From Xiphophorus maculatus (Eukaryota; Chordata; Actinopteri; Cyprinodontiformes; Poeciliidae), in NCBI RefSeq assembly GCF_002775205.1, contig NC_036447.1, positions 6,684,501 to 6,748,500 on the forward strand: a DNA stretch of 64,000 bases, in the 5' to 3' direction. The translations under genes were made by a program, and so were the position numbers. This document shows, piece by piece, positions 1 to 20,934 of the stretch (position 1 is the first letter of the stretch; each line of letters starts with the position of its first letter). Under the pieces are notes generated by a model, which saw nothing but the letters and a program-made list of their open reading frames with translations, was not told where the DNA came from and did no database searches.

Positions 1-2379
1 AAGTAGTGTGTTTTTGACTTAAATGGACTATCGACAAAGTTTGGCACACATTTGGAATGGAAACGGAATTAAAATAATCCTTAAAAAAATTTGTTTGTGT
101 GATAAATCATTACAAAAACATGTTAGTAGGTCTGTCACAATAAATTTTGCTGGATGATAAATTGTCCAGAAGTTATTGCGATAAACGATAATATTGTTTT
201 GAGACCATTTTCAAGTAATATAGTGGTAATGAAATAATAATGCAAGACAATATTCTCAAAGATCAATAAACTTAAAATTCCAATGAAAATTTAAATTTAG
301 TGAACTGGAAGACGTTTTAAATATCCAAAATAAATAAACAAAACAACAGAAACAGCAAATAATATTAATTGTGAACAATCTGTGAACAAAATATTCCTTC
401 AAAAAGGCTAGTTGAGACAAAAGCACCAGACTGAAGAATTTTGTCCTCCAGTTTTTGGTAGAAAGAGAGAAAAGAAGAATAAACGATTAATCAGCCAAAT
501 GGAAATTATTGAGCTCATTTTAATTTAGCACGTGATTAATAAATGCTATGTCATTGTCCAACCACTTTCTGTTGTCTTCTTTGTTGTTTCCACCAGTAGT
601 AATATCCGGTTGTTCATCATGTGACCTGTGTAATGTTAAAAAAAAGTTTTTCATTGCAGTTTTGTGGAAAAACACAAATTTTGGTGCAGCTGAAAAACCA
701 CTTCATCCTAGCGAAAAACATGTTTGTTTTTTTAAATTATCATGTTTCCATTAAGCAACTTTACTTTCATAATTCCAATTTTCTCAATTTTAAGGTAAAT
801 GGAAACGCGGTTAGTAAGGAAAGTTGGTGTTTACAAGCCAACGCAGAAAGTTGTTACTTCCCTGTACTCATTTATTTTACTTTTCCTGGGGCCCCCTCCT
901 GGCCTGGAGGCCCTATGTAGTGGCTTAGTTCACTTGTGCCTTGGGCCAGCTCAGCATTGGCATCAAATAAGCACATTCCCTTACGGGGAAAAAAAACCCA
1001 GAACAGACAATAGAAAATTTAAATGATCATTTACTGGTTGTATTTATTAATCAATTCATTCTTTTATGGAGGAAAGCTGTGTTTGTACCGAAAACATTCA
1101 GGTAGGAAGCGACCAAAACTGTAAAGCGAAACGGCAAAGTGGTGAAATGACCGCCAACCCCACCTGTAACACTATTACTCCACGCATAAAACATGTATAT
1201 AAATATGTAAATAATAAAAAGTGACTCCTGAAGGAACTGAGTAGAAGGTGAATGGAACCTGGGATTATTCAGGAACAAACCAGGGCAACACATGGTGCTT
1301 TTTTAGGGATGTGTTGATGCAGGTGAAGCAGTGAGACTACAGGAAATCATTGAAGTGGGTGGGTGGGATTATAGGGGCGGGGGGAGGGGGGGTTAGACGC
1401 AGCACAGCAGAGTGAATGAAATTCACCTTGATCTGTCTGAATGCTTTGTAAGATTTTCCACAGGCGCCAGCAGTCAGCCCCGGCATCATATACCTCGAAT
1501 TAAGACGGAGCATCTGAAAAGCTCAGAGGAACACTAGTTTCTCTTTTATGTTGTTTAGGGAAACAATTCAGCATGTTTTACACACACACACACACACCGA
1601 CAATTACCTCAGTGGTCCAAAGACAGGCATTATGCTTCGCATCTTTAAGCTACATCAAACGAAGAAATGGTGAAAACTAAAGCTAAAATAGAGCCATTTG
1701 CCTTTCCTTTCTTCTCCTTATTCTTTCTGAACGCTTCGAACTTTCTTCTATGTAAAGATTCTTGCTTATTATAAAACCCAGTTTGCTTGTTGCTCATGTG
1801 ATTCTTTGGTGTAGAGCAATTTAAAAAAAAAAAAGAAGAAGAAAGAAAACTTTTAGAGGATTTTCAACATGGAGAAATAATTGAAAAATCTGCGGTTCTT
1901 ATCAGGTTTTTTGTTTTTTTTGTCGAGTGTTTGGCTGTGTTTGTCTTCGGAGACTCTGGCTAACAATTCATGGGAAATGATTGTTGTTTTAAAAAAAATA
2001 ATAAAAGCTTTTCCAACAGCACTATATATGTAAAAAAAAAAAAAAAAAAAAAACTTTTTAATGTTTTAGTAAATTTAAATTTTAAATAAAAATGTACAAT
2101 CACCCATACATGTTTTGACAAAACATGTCATAATGCTAGTACCACATTAATATTTATTACAATTTGATCTCTATGCACAATTAAGTTTGCACATCGCCTA
2201 GCTCTAGATATCGGTGTCCCCTTGAAGTATTTGGCCTAAGGTTGTTATTTTTTATTGTTATTATTAGTTTTGAACACATTGAAGGTGATCTTTAAAAGAC
2301 CCTTGGTTTCCCAGTTTTTCGCTCACTTTCCCTTGATGTTTCTTAATAAAAACATTTTATGATGCGCAGGTTAAGCTTT
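1..2379. other. Intergenic AT-rich DNA with repeat fragments, no gene seen
   Basis: No open reading frame here looks like a protein. About 120-545 resembles sequence at 33310-33560 and 38495-38830 (shared phrases such as ATAAATTGTCC and AATGGAAATTATTGAG), so it is a dispersed repeat. About 545-810 resembles 12362-12720 and 46185-46480. The stretch 1370-1395 is a G-rich run, 1580-1598 a short CA repeat and 2031-2053 a poly-A run. The block 1440-1560 looks unique but carries nothing I can name. Confidence 0.6.
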
Positions 2380-3700
2380 GTACACAACAAAAACATAAAA
2401 TCTTACCAAGAATTTTTGCTCTACTTTTGATGCAAAAATCTTATTACGCTTGAAAGAAGACAAAACTAACTCACAAGTATCTTTTCAGAAGGAAATAGGA
2501 GCTTTAAGTTAAATGATTTTTTTTAATATGCAGTCAGTAGAACTACCGTATATTTCGCACTATATGGTGCACTGGAATAAATGGTCTATTTTCGATCTTT
2601 TTTCATAATAAAGCGCACTGGTCTATACGGCGCATTAAGCAAAAACAAAACAGTGCGATAGCTATCCTGGTGTGCTCCCGTATTAGAGTAATTACGTCGC
2701 GATGACGCATTTACGTAGTCAACCCCGGTTCTTACGGTAGTCGATTGACTTCCTCCCCCCGGCTCTTACCTCTCACGGTAGTTTTCGTCACACCTCCAGC
2801 ACCACCAGATCAATACACGCACCGCCATACCACCCGCTTCGACGGCAGCAGCGGACGGATACAGATTTCCCATATTCTCAACTCCAAACCTTGACAGTTA
2901 GTCAGTGAAAGCACCGTACGTATTCCTCCGCGACGCTCCTGACTACGGAAGCCGTAATGTAATGCAACCAAAACATTTCGACATAGCGCCGTGAGCGCCG
3001 TGTACCTCACAAAATCGCTTCGAGGTCACAAAAACAACCAAAATTCATCCATACTAATTCACTAGATGGCGCTGTTTTACTCCAGATAAAGGAGCACTGT
3101 CCTTTTCTGATCTAATTATAGGCTTTGAAGTGCGCCTGGTAGTCTGGAGATTACGGTAGTACTTTTTCTTCAATCTTAAGGAGTTATTGACTTAAAATAA
3201 GCTGCTATATCTCACTGAAAAGCTTGTTGTAAGTAAATAGCAAATTAATATTAATAAAAGACGAGGAAAATGCCTTGTTATAAGTGAAATAATCTGCCAG
3301 TGGAACTAGTACTGATTTTTAAAATCAATATTAATGAGTTATTTACTTTAAAACAAGCTCACCTATCTTGCTGAAAACTTATTTGCAAGTTAGTACACTT
3401 GAAATAAGACAAAATTAACTTACAAATAACTTTTGAGTAAGATAAATTAGCCTGTTTTAAGTAAATAATTACTTGATATTGATAAAAGATGGGAAAAATG
3501 TTATAAGTGAAATAATCTGCCAGTGGAAAAATACAAATCAAAATTACTAGATTTTTTTTGTTTAAAAGAAGCTCCTCTATCTTGCTGAAAAGTTCTTTGT
3601 GAGTTAGTTTTGTCTGATTTCAAGTGTAATAAGATATTTGCACTAAATAAATAGACCAAAAATACTTGGTAAGATTTTGTGTTTTTACAGTGTAGGAACT
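2380..3700. repeat. Palindromic MITE (CTGCAAAAACACAAAATC family), interrupted
   Basis: The left arm (2380-2545) and right arm (3159-3700) match the commonest repeat in the window. Its ends read roughly CACTGCAAAAACACAAAATC and its inverse, and its middle includes AATAATCTGCCAGTGGAAC. The element is a long imperfect inverted repeat with no coding capacity, hence a non-autonomous fold-back element. The right side contains more than one partial copy. A second element, 2546-3156, sits between the arms. I cannot assign the superfamily because I found no clear target duplication. Confidence 0.7.
2546..3156. mobile_element. TA-flanked terminal-inverted-repeat element (CCGTATTTTCCGCAC family)
   Basis: The left end reads CCGTATATTTCGCACTATAT. 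The right end, read in reverse, begins CCGTAATCTCCAGACTACC and leads into GGCGCACTT. Both ends are flanked by TA (2544-2545 and 3157-3158), the target duplication of Tc1/mariner-type elements. A shorter relative occurs at 21473-21575. No transposase frame is visible, so it is non-autonomous. It interrupts a CTGCAAAAACAC-family repeat. Confidence 0.65.
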
Positions 3701-4854
3701 ATTCTTACTGACATTTATGTAGATATTCTCAACAAGTGACAAACTTTGTGCTTGAGAACTTTCCAAGCAATTATATAATATGTTTAAAAATAAAATATTC
3801 CCTTTAATTAAGATTTTTATGTAAAAGTGAATCCATGTAAGACAAATCTGTAATTTTCTTTTTCCTTTTTTTCTGCTTGGATTTCACTCTAAACATTGAT
3901 ATTTAATGTCCCACTCAGACATGGAAGAATGCTGCTTACTTTACTCAGAGCAGAACTGGCGGTATGAATTCAGCGGCTTCTCAACCAAAACTGCAGATTC
4001 AGTGCTTTGTTTCTCCAGTCTTGTGTATTTGAAAGGAAAAAACATCAAATAAGTAAAAAGGAAAACCGTTCGGAGAAGCTAGACTGAAATTCTTTCAATT
4101 TGCCGTTCTGTATAAGCTATATATATATATATATATAAAAATATAAATATTTACATTTTAAGCACATTTAAGCCAAACTTTTGGTGCTTTTTTTTAGAAA
4201 CATTTACCTCATTTGCCAGTTGCCAACGCCACACTGTGGTCAGGGTTCAGTAAATAAGCAGTGTTAAGCTGTTTCACAGGTTTGATCTATCCTCAGCAGT
4301 GGATGTGCTTTTGTTGCATTGTGTCTGTGGGGGGGGAAACCCTTGTACAGTAGTGTAATATGTGTGCTTTGAAGCCATGTCAGCGCATTGTAACGTAGTG
4401 TATTATTATTATTACGCCTTTTATTTCTGTATTTTTGCTTTGTTGAGAGGAACGACAACTGTTTTTCTACATGAATATTTCTTTAACAGAGGTGAAATAT
4501 GTCAGAAAAAGTCATTTTATAAACAAAAGAAAAAGAAAAAAAGGTCATCTTACAGCTACATCTTTATGTATAAAAAGACTAATGGCATGATTTTAACTTT
4601 TTCCTAGAACTTAGATGTTGTTCTTGATGAATTCATTGACTTTGAAAAATTGAGTGATTTCAAAGATTTTTCTCCAAATAAAGAGTTCACTCTGGTTGTT
4701 TGTTTGTTCTTTTATTAACATTTTAATTATTTTCATCAGTGAAACTGAAGGTTTGAATATCAGGATCTAATTTATTTTGAGTTAAAAGTCAGTAAGAAAC
4801 TGAATAAAAAACGATTTCATTCAAAAATACTTTTAAAATACGGAAGGAAAATAT

Positions 4855-7200
4855 CTCACCAGTTATAAGTGAAATAATGTGACGGTGAAATCAGTAGTTC
4901 TTCAACAATATTAAGGAATTATTGACTTAAAAAAAGTTCAAATATTTCTTGCTGAAAAATTGCTTGTAAGGTTGTTTTGTCTTATTTCAAGTGTGCTAAG
5001 AGGTTTAACTAGACCACAAATACTTAGTAAGACTTTTGTGTTTTTGCAGTGAAACTGTTATTTGGCTTTTTCTTTAATTGTTCTCAGAATGAATCCAATT
5101 TCACTTCAAAAACAAAATCTTTCAAAGTATTTTTGGTCTAGTTTCCAGTGCAAATATCTTAGTTTTGTCTTATTTCATGTGTAATAACTAAAATACAGGA
5201 GCTTGTTTTAAGTAAATGATTCCTTAAAGTTAATGATAAAGTTCTAGTTCTACTGGAAGATTATTTAACTTACAACACAGGAAAAATGTCTTGTTATAAG
5301 TGAAATAATCTGCCAGTGGAACTAGAACTTTTTCATCAACAATAATGAATTATTGACCTAAAAAAGCTCATATATTTGCTAAAAAGTTATAGTTTTTCCT
5401 TATTTCAAGCGTACTAACATATTTGCACCAAAAACTAGAACAAATACTTGTAAGATTGTGTTTTTACAGCATATAACAGCTTTTTTATGCTTTCGTTCAT
5501 TGATCACAGAATGAACCCAAGTCTCTTCAATAAATACATATCAGATACCAAGAGAGACGTTTTCTCTTCTTAATAGCAGGATTGTATTACTAGAACATTA
5601 AATATTCATTTTTCTTCTTGCAAAAACACAAAATCTTTCCAAGGTTTTTTGGTCTAGTTTCTAGTCCAAATATATTAGTTTGCTTGAAATAAGACAAAAC
5701 TAACTTACAAGTAACGTTTCACCACAATATAGAAGATTATTTGAAGTAAACAATTCCTTAATATTGATGAAAACTTACTAGATTTATTGGCAGACTCTCT
5801 TATAACAAGACATTTCCCCCATGGTATGTTAATTAATCTGAAAGTGGAACTAGTGTTTTTTCATCAATATTAAGAAATTATTGACTTAGAACAAGATCTT
5901 ATATACTGCTAAAAAGTTACATCCCAGCCAGGACACCTCGGTGGGCCCCATATGGGATACATGAGAAGGTTTTGTTCCGGTGGCCCTACATGAATTTACC
6001 CAGATAGATTTTATATCTGAGCAAATTTAAAATCTAGATTTTCTTTCTGGGTCAATTGTCATGTTAGTACACTTTAAATAACACAAAACCAACTTACAAC
6101 ATTTCAGCAGTTTTGTCTTATTTCAAGTGTACTAAGATAATTGTAGCAGAAATTAACTACATGGTAGGGTTTTGTGTTTTTGCAGTGTATAAGCAGCGGT
6201 AGCGCTGATTCATCTGACGGTCCGTGTTTCCATGACGGTCCGTCCCAGGTGCCGTCCTGAGGCTCGGTGCAGTCTGTGGCTGCACTCCGGCCAGAAAGCA
6301 TCTGTTACTCAACAACATCTGTTCCTGCTGCTCTCTTTCTCCCAGCATGCCGAGGGACATGCAGACTCTCCCTAGGGTGGTCTTTTGTGTGCTTCATTGT
6401 CAATTCCATCATTGTCTGCTGAAGTCTGTTCCACTAATGGCGCGGCGCTGTAAGCCGAACCAGAGGCCCCTGATGCCGGGCCGATGATTTACAGTCACTC
6501 GCTTCCAGGGCCGCTACTGCGTTCACTGAGCACTGGGCACCGAGGGGCTGGAGGATCGGGGGCCCAAAAAATAAAACTCATGAAAGATTATAAAAACTAA
6601 TTAAAGTAACAATATATTTAATTTAATTTTTAAAATGTGTAAAGCATGTGAATAGATATATACTGAGCCCTCTAGTGGACTTTTTTTGTTCCTTCACAAT
6701 ACTTTTGCGTTAGTTTTTGTCTTTTTAAGGTGAACTAAGATATTTGCACTAAAACTAGACCAAAAAATACTTGGTAAGATTTTGTGGTTTTGCAGTGAAC
6801 TTTGTAGGGAACTAAAACACTGCTAAAAACCACAAAATCTACTGTAGTATTTTTTGACCAGCTTCTTGTGCAAATATCTTGATGCACTTTACATAAACCA
6901 AAATTAACTCATGAGGAACTTCTCAGCAAGATATACGAGTTTGTTTTCAGACGATAATTACTTAATGTTGATGAAAATCTACCAGTTCCAACTACTGACA
7001 GATTATTTCACTAAAAACATGGGGAAAATATCTTATCAATAAAATAATCTGCCAATGAAACCAGTATTTTTTCATCAATATTAAGGAATTATTGAATAAA
7101 AATGAGCTCATGTAGCCGAAAAGTTAGTTGAAAGTTAGTTTTTGTCTCTTTTCAAGTACAGTAGAAACTAAACAAAAATACTTGCAGTGAGTAAAATTAA
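4855..7200. repeat. Cluster of CTGCAAAAACACAAAATC-family MITE copies
   Basis: At least four partial or whole copies lie head to tail: about 4855-5055, 5100-5475, 5620-6190 and 6700-7195. Each shows the shared blocks AAAATACTTGGTAAGATT, CTTATTTCAAGTGTACTAA and AAGGAATTATTGACTTAAAA or their complements. The copy at 5620-6190 contains an inserted segment (about 5930-6055) with GGTGGGCCCCATATGGGAT, which also forms the arms of the palindrome at about 9915-10360. Confidence 0.7.
6190..6560. promoter_or_regulatory. Unique block downstream of dld, candidate enhancer
   Basis: This GC-richer, non-repetitive block lies between MITE copies about 2.7 kb beyond the dld stop. It contains three CATCTG E-boxes (6211-6216, 6299-6304, 6316-6321), the type preferred by Neurog/Atoh factors, and two CATTGT SOX-like cores (6395-6400, 6410-6415). 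Short frames here look non-coding. Regulatory function is inferred from motif density and position only. Confidence 0.3.
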
Positions 7201-8154
7201 AATGGAAATGTTTAACTTTTTTGTTGAGCTTCCCAGCTGAATAAATTAAAGCCTAAATTTAAGCATCCAGTTCAAGATATAGTTTGGAAAAAACAGGGAG
7301 TGTGTAAAACTACTCTCCATTGATCTGAATCTCAAAGGCATGATTTACCTGGTGTTGGTGGAAGCCGCACCAAGAGTGGTAAATCTGGTGTGAGGACATT
7401 GTTTTTCATGAATAGACCCCCTCGTTCGTCTCCACGGCGACACTTTCCAGAAAAAAGCCCGCCATGGGGCGGCAGCAGATGTTCACACATGGACGCAACC
7501 AGAGTTGGACGCAGTGAGATGTCATGTTTAGCAATATTTATTGGAAAAATAGTCTTGGCTAATTCCTTCATTCACAACCAGTAAACTGTTACATTATTCA
7601 TTTTAAATAACATTTTCTTAAAACAAAAGGAGCAACAAAAAAAAAAAAACAACCAAAAACATGAAGTGCCTTTGCAAATATCCTTTAAAAAAAAACTTAA
7701 ATAATTATAACAAACATCACAAATATACATTAGAAAATAAAAATAATGCAAAGTTTTTAAATTAACATAAATTAAATCATAATTTTAAATCATAACACTT
7801 TCTTGGGTTTATTTTACAAAAAGGACAATCTGTGTCAAAAGGAAATTTCTTCTTTTCTTATTTATAAAAAAAAAAACTTTTTGTTGTTTTTTGAAAGAAT
7901 ACTATATTATAAATGGTTTGGAGGGCTTAGGGGGAGAAAACGCACTTCAGTTAATACAGACATCAAGTATACATACAGTCTTCACTATGGCAGCGATGGG
8001 AGCACAGCCCATAAAGCGCCTTGTGAAGAGCAGGCCAGTATGGCCAAACATCCACCGTTTGATGCAGTTCCTGCGATCAGTAGCAGCCTGTGGGGTGCAG
8101 AAAAGGCCCGGCTGCAAATGTTGCATAAAATAAAACTTGTAGCATGCTCTACTG
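7200..8154. other. Intergenic or distal 3' UTR sequence, no gene seen
   Basis: This mixes AT-rich filler (7600-7800) with two unique blocks (7360-7530 and 7980-8150). The frame at 7803-8333 crosses A-runs and an annotatable transposon, so I do not regard it as coding. The unique blocks could belong to a long dld 3' UTR, which would be read right to left here, or be conserved non-coding DNA. Confidence 0.4.
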
Positions 8155-8880
8155 CAGGGGTGTCCAAAGCGCGGCCCCGGGGGCCGTTTGTGGCCGTTCG
8201 ACTGATTTTGTGCGGACCCCAACTGCAATTCAAAAATAATACAAATTTGACCCGTAGATGCAGATGGAGACTTTTAATTTGTAGCCACGGTGAAAATAGT
8301 CACCACTTAGTCTTCTTACACAGGAAAATGTAAAGTAACACAAAGTTTTAACAAAAGATCAGCTTTTATTATTTCTTAAACTTGGCTAAAAATAGCAAAC
8401 GTTTTGAAACAAAGTGACCCAAATCCTGTTCTTATTACTGAAAATAAATGTATTCAAATGTATTCAATGACTTTCTTTCAATACAAATATGCAAAATCTG
8501 CTACATTGTATTAGGGCCAAATTAGCGGGAAAAAAGTAGTAAATTTCTGCCAAAAATCTCAGACATTTTGAGAGTAATTTCTGAATATAGCTACTAGAAA
8601 AAAAATGTCTAGATTAATATTAGAAATTTTCTACAAAAATTTCTGAATTTCAAATGTTGAAAATTTTCTAAAAAAATTTTGAGTTATTGGCAGAAATTTA
8701 CTCCTAATTTTTATCTACAAAGGCCCTGATGCACCGTTGTAAAATTCCCTTCCAGGTTTTGGATCTATAATAAATATCAGGCTATTTTATTTGATTGATT
8801 TTAGGTTGAGTTTTTTGTTTTTATTGCTACTTTTGAGTCTACAATTTTGGCCGACTTAGCAAAAAGTTTGGACACCCCTG
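8155..8880. mobile_element. hAT-type MITE (CAGGGGTGTCCAAA ends)
   Basis: The left end CAGGGGTGTCCAAAGCG and right end AGTTTGGACACCCCTG are inverted copies. The flanks CTCTACTG (8147-8154) and CTTTATTG (8881-8888) agree at six of eight positions, fitting an aged 8-bp hAT target duplication. The 726-bp interior has no transposase. It includes a degenerate block (about 8500-8720) built from AAATTTCTGA-like phrases that recurs at 49672-50215 and 58395-60780. Related elements lie at 11762-12361 and 44770-45280. Confidence 0.75.
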
Positions 8881-8881
8881 C

Positions 8882-8887
8882 TTTATT
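8882..8887 (-). terminator. Candidate dld polyadenylation signal AATAAA
   Basis: Read on the minus strand this is AATAAA, 318 nt past the dld stop codon. It lies inside the target duplication copy retained on the gene side of the hAT element 8155-8880. Other AATAAA-like strings exist further on, so the true 3' end is uncertain. Confidence 0.4.
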
Positions 8888-9204
8888 GCCAATGCTTACA
8901 TATAATCTCCAATGAAAGGCAGAATGGAAAGCTTACTGAGAGTTTACGTTCAACTGTAAAGCTCATTTACATCACTTTTACTTTTTTAAATTTTGTACCG
9001 TGCCAGTTCTTATCCCACAGGCCGCCGCTGCCTACACTTAGTTACCAGTAGAGAACCAGCTCACTCTGAATATCAGTTAAACGTCTCTGTATCAGCAGCA
9101 GTCTCAAGGCGGGACGTCGCCCCCTAGGGTTAGAGCAGCATCTGAAGGAGCATAAAAACTCTCCCATAGAGCAAATGAGCAACCGGCAGCCCATTGGTAG
9201 CGTC

Positions 9205-18039
<8,835 letters not shown>

Positions 18040-18424
18040 GTTTAATAAATACATAATAAATAAGGAATAAATAAAGTAAAACGTATGGGGACTTGTTGGC
18101 TCCCTGTTCAGTCCCCTTGAGGAAGATGCATTGAGCTCGTTTGTGTTGTCTCAGTCAACCGCTGTCGCTGCTCGCCCCGCTGCTGGGATTCATCTCCCGA
18201 GGAACCAAAGAGGATAAATCCCAAAACCGAACTTGAAGGAAAAACAAACTGAACTTGTGGGAGTTTATAGCGCAGATTTAAAAAAAAAAGAAAAGGCAAC
18301 CAAAACTCCTCCTCTGGTCCGATATAAAGCGTAAATCCAGTGCGTAATGGTGATGATAGTTACTGGTCCATGCTTCCCTCAGCCTCCCTCCCAGTGTGTT
18401 TTGTCACGGTGAACTGCGCGTCTG

Positions 18425-18500
18425 TCTCCGGCCGAGGCCGCCTGCAGCCTGTTTTATACGGCCTGACACATGCTATGGTAATAACATGCAAATTGGCCCC
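18425..18500 (-). promoter_or_regulatory. Candidate dld core promoter: TATA box, E-box and POU octamer
   Basis: On the minus strand TATAAAAC lies at 18451-18458, about 415 bp upstream of the ATG, predicting a start near 18425 and a 5' UTR of roughly 385 nt. Just upstream are an E-box (CATGTG, 18467-18472) and a perfect octamer ATTTGCAT (18486-18493). POU proteins act with proneural bHLH factors on vertebrate Delta genes, so the pairing is biologically sensible. The start site itself is inferred. Confidence 0.5.
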
Positions 18501-19431
18501 TCCTCCTCCTGCTCTTCTTGCCCGACCCTTACCTCCCACTGAGCAGTCTGGACTGAAAAGAAGTCCAAACCAGCTTCAAGATGTTTACTAGAGTAAAATC
18601 CTCCAAAGGTAAAAAAAAAAAAAAGAAATAACCAGATTTACTCGTTAAATAAATAGACATCTGCGTAAAAAATAGGCGTCAACGTGCAGTTTCTATCTAA
18701 AAATCACTCATTAAATCTCTACTTTCAGTATATATTTATATTTTAAGTTGACTAGAAGACGCTGTTCAATACAAACAGATTAAAATTCCGTTACAGAATC
18801 AGTAAATATTATGAAAACACCGCCTGTCTGCTTAATGACTCCCACTGTTTACATCTTCACTCTGCAGTATGAATTCCTGCTACATAGTTCAGAGGTTGAA
18901 TGGGGACTTAAAATCAGGTTCAGTTCAACTTTCCGGGATATTTGGGATAAAATTGCCCCCTGTTATCCCTCGGTCTGTACCCCCCGCCCACCATAAAAAG
19001 ACGACAGGGGGGTAAAAGTGGCTGCACACGTGGTGGATGGCACGTGGTCGCATTGATCCGCCCAGCTGTTGCCTCGCTGCACCAGCGCCTTTGTGTGAAG
19101 AGCGCTGATTTCTAAAGTTTCCCATCACAAAAAAAGGAAGGAAAACCGTTTCTTGATCAAACCCAGACTCAGTTAGGGCAGGCTAATTGTTTTTATCCCT
19201 CCTCCCTCTTTCTCCATCTCAGCTTCTTCTTCTTCTTCTTCGGGATAAACAAGCTCTAAATTTTGCTAGTGGGAAGAATTTCACGCTTTGAAAATGACTA
19301 AAGAAAGCATTCCTCGGCAGAGAGCTAAACGACCTGAGGGACGTTTTTCCTCCACTTCTGTTTTCCTCAAAGTTTCTCACCAAAAGCGACGTGCGCGCGC
19401 ACTTGAGTCGCTCGCGCGGCCAACATGAGGG
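18500..19431. other. dld upstream region, partly unique
   Basis: 18500-18560 continues the GC-rich promoter flank and 18600-18950 is AT-rich without recognisable features. 18950-19431 is a unique GC-richer block with no protein-like frame. Its sequence appears to continue beyond the transposon pair at 20482, because the insertion is flanked by a direct duplication of CATGAGGG. Confidence 0.4.
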
Positions 19432-20473
19432 GCAGAGGTGGGCAGAGTACCAAAATATTACTCAAGTAAGTGTAGTACTACTTCATTATATTTGTACTCA
19501 AGTAAAAGTAACAAGTTACCCAGAAATTACTCTAGAATAACAAAGTATTTGGTAAAAAGTCTACTCAAGTACTCAAACCATCAATCATTTAATATTTCAA
19601 AACTACATCATCAGACGGAACAAAATATAAAGTTATGTGAATTGTTTTTGGTATTTTAAGGACCAAAATGACAATAATTCATATAAGTAACAAAAGTAAC
19701 AAAATCTGGTGAAATAAAAAAAATTCCAATCAGTTTATTCACTAATAAACGTAACAAACTTTAACAAAACTGCAGGTGTGTCTCTGTCTCTGGTGAATTT
19801 TTGGCTAAAACATGTTTATTTTTTATCCAGTGGGGAGAAAATCCTGAAATTTTACTTAAGAGTATAAATACTTCATCGTAAAAGTAAAAAGTACAGCTAA
19901 AGTACCCCTAACCCGTTTTTCAAAAGTTACTCAAGTGAATGTAAGTAGTTACTAGCTAACTCTGCATTTACTCAATGAATACTGAATGAAAAACAAACAT
20001 GTTTTAACCAAAAATCCCCCAGACACAGGCACACACCTGTGGTTTTGTTAAAGTTTCATAGGTTTTTTATTGAAAGAAACTGATTTGGAAATTTTTTTAT
20101 TTTGCCTGATTTTTAAAAAAAAAAATTATTTATATGAATTATTGTCATTTTAGTCCTTAAAATACCACATTTTCCACTTAATTTTACTTTATGGTCCGTC
20201 TGATTGTGTAATTTTTATATATTAAATGATTGATAATTTGATCAGTTTCTCAGTACTTGAGTAAGTATTTAACTTTTTACCAAAAGTAAAAGTATTTTTA
20301 CCAAATACTTTTTTACTCTTCCTTGACTAATTTCTTGGAGTGCTTACTTTTTACTTTGAGTGCAAATAAAAAGTACAGCGCAGTAAAAATACTCTTAAAA
20401 GTAAATTTTTAAAAAAATAAGTTACTCAAGTGAATGCAACTGAGTAAATGTAACTAGTTACTGCCCCGCCCTG
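19432..20473. mobile_element. Two hAT MITEs (ACTCAAGTAAAAGTA family) head to head
   Basis: 19432 to about 19965 is one copy and the rest, to 20473, an inverted copy. Both carry the hallmark phrases ACTCAAGTAAAAGTAAC and AAAATGACAATAATTCATAT or their inverses. The pair as a whole is flanked by a perfect 8-bp duplication CATGAGGG (19424-19431 and 20474-20481), so it inserted as one unit or arose by inversion after insertion. It is non-coding. Confidence 0.75.
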
Positions 20474-20481
20474 CATGAGGG

Positions 20482-20860
20482 AGAAGTTTGGTCATTGTGT
20501 GGGGCAGCTCGCTGCTCCCTCTGTCCTCAGCTGTATGGTAATTCAGGAAACACCTGCTCTGCTCTCCCTCAGAAACAGCATCGCGGCTGCGCGCGCCGCC
20601 ACCCCCCGCACCAGCGCGCGCTCACACGCTTTCATGTCACACCAAACAGAGCAACCTCCTTTATGCAGCTTTGTTCGTCTATCATCTTTAAATACTGACG
20701 GGAAACTGCGTGGACAGAAGATTAAGACCAAGCTTTTGTTAAGCCAGGTCGTGTTTGTGTCGTGTAAGTGACGTGGGCTCGCGCACATTCGCGCGTGGCT
20801 CCGTGTTAACACGCAGGAAGGTGGGGGGCTGGGGATTAATTAGGTCGTTCATTAGGTGGT
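20482..20860. promoter_or_regulatory. GC-rich unique island upstream of dld, candidate enhancer
   Basis: It contains CATTGTG (20493-20499, SOX-like), CAGCTG (20528-20533), CACCTG (20551-20556) and an ATTAATTAG homeodomain-type site near 20840. CpG is locally frequent. It lies about 2.1 kb upstream of the inferred dld start. Frames in the block have no protein-like features. Confidence 0.35.
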
Positions 20861-20934
20861 TTTTCTGCTGTACAATAATTTCTCTCCTCAGGTTGCTTAG
20901 GTTGAATATGTAGCAGCCAGTCTGCTGCAAATTC

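Noticed and set aside
7803-8333. 176-codon plus-strand frame
   Set aside because: It crosses A-runs and enters a hAT element; the composition is not protein-like and there is no domain.
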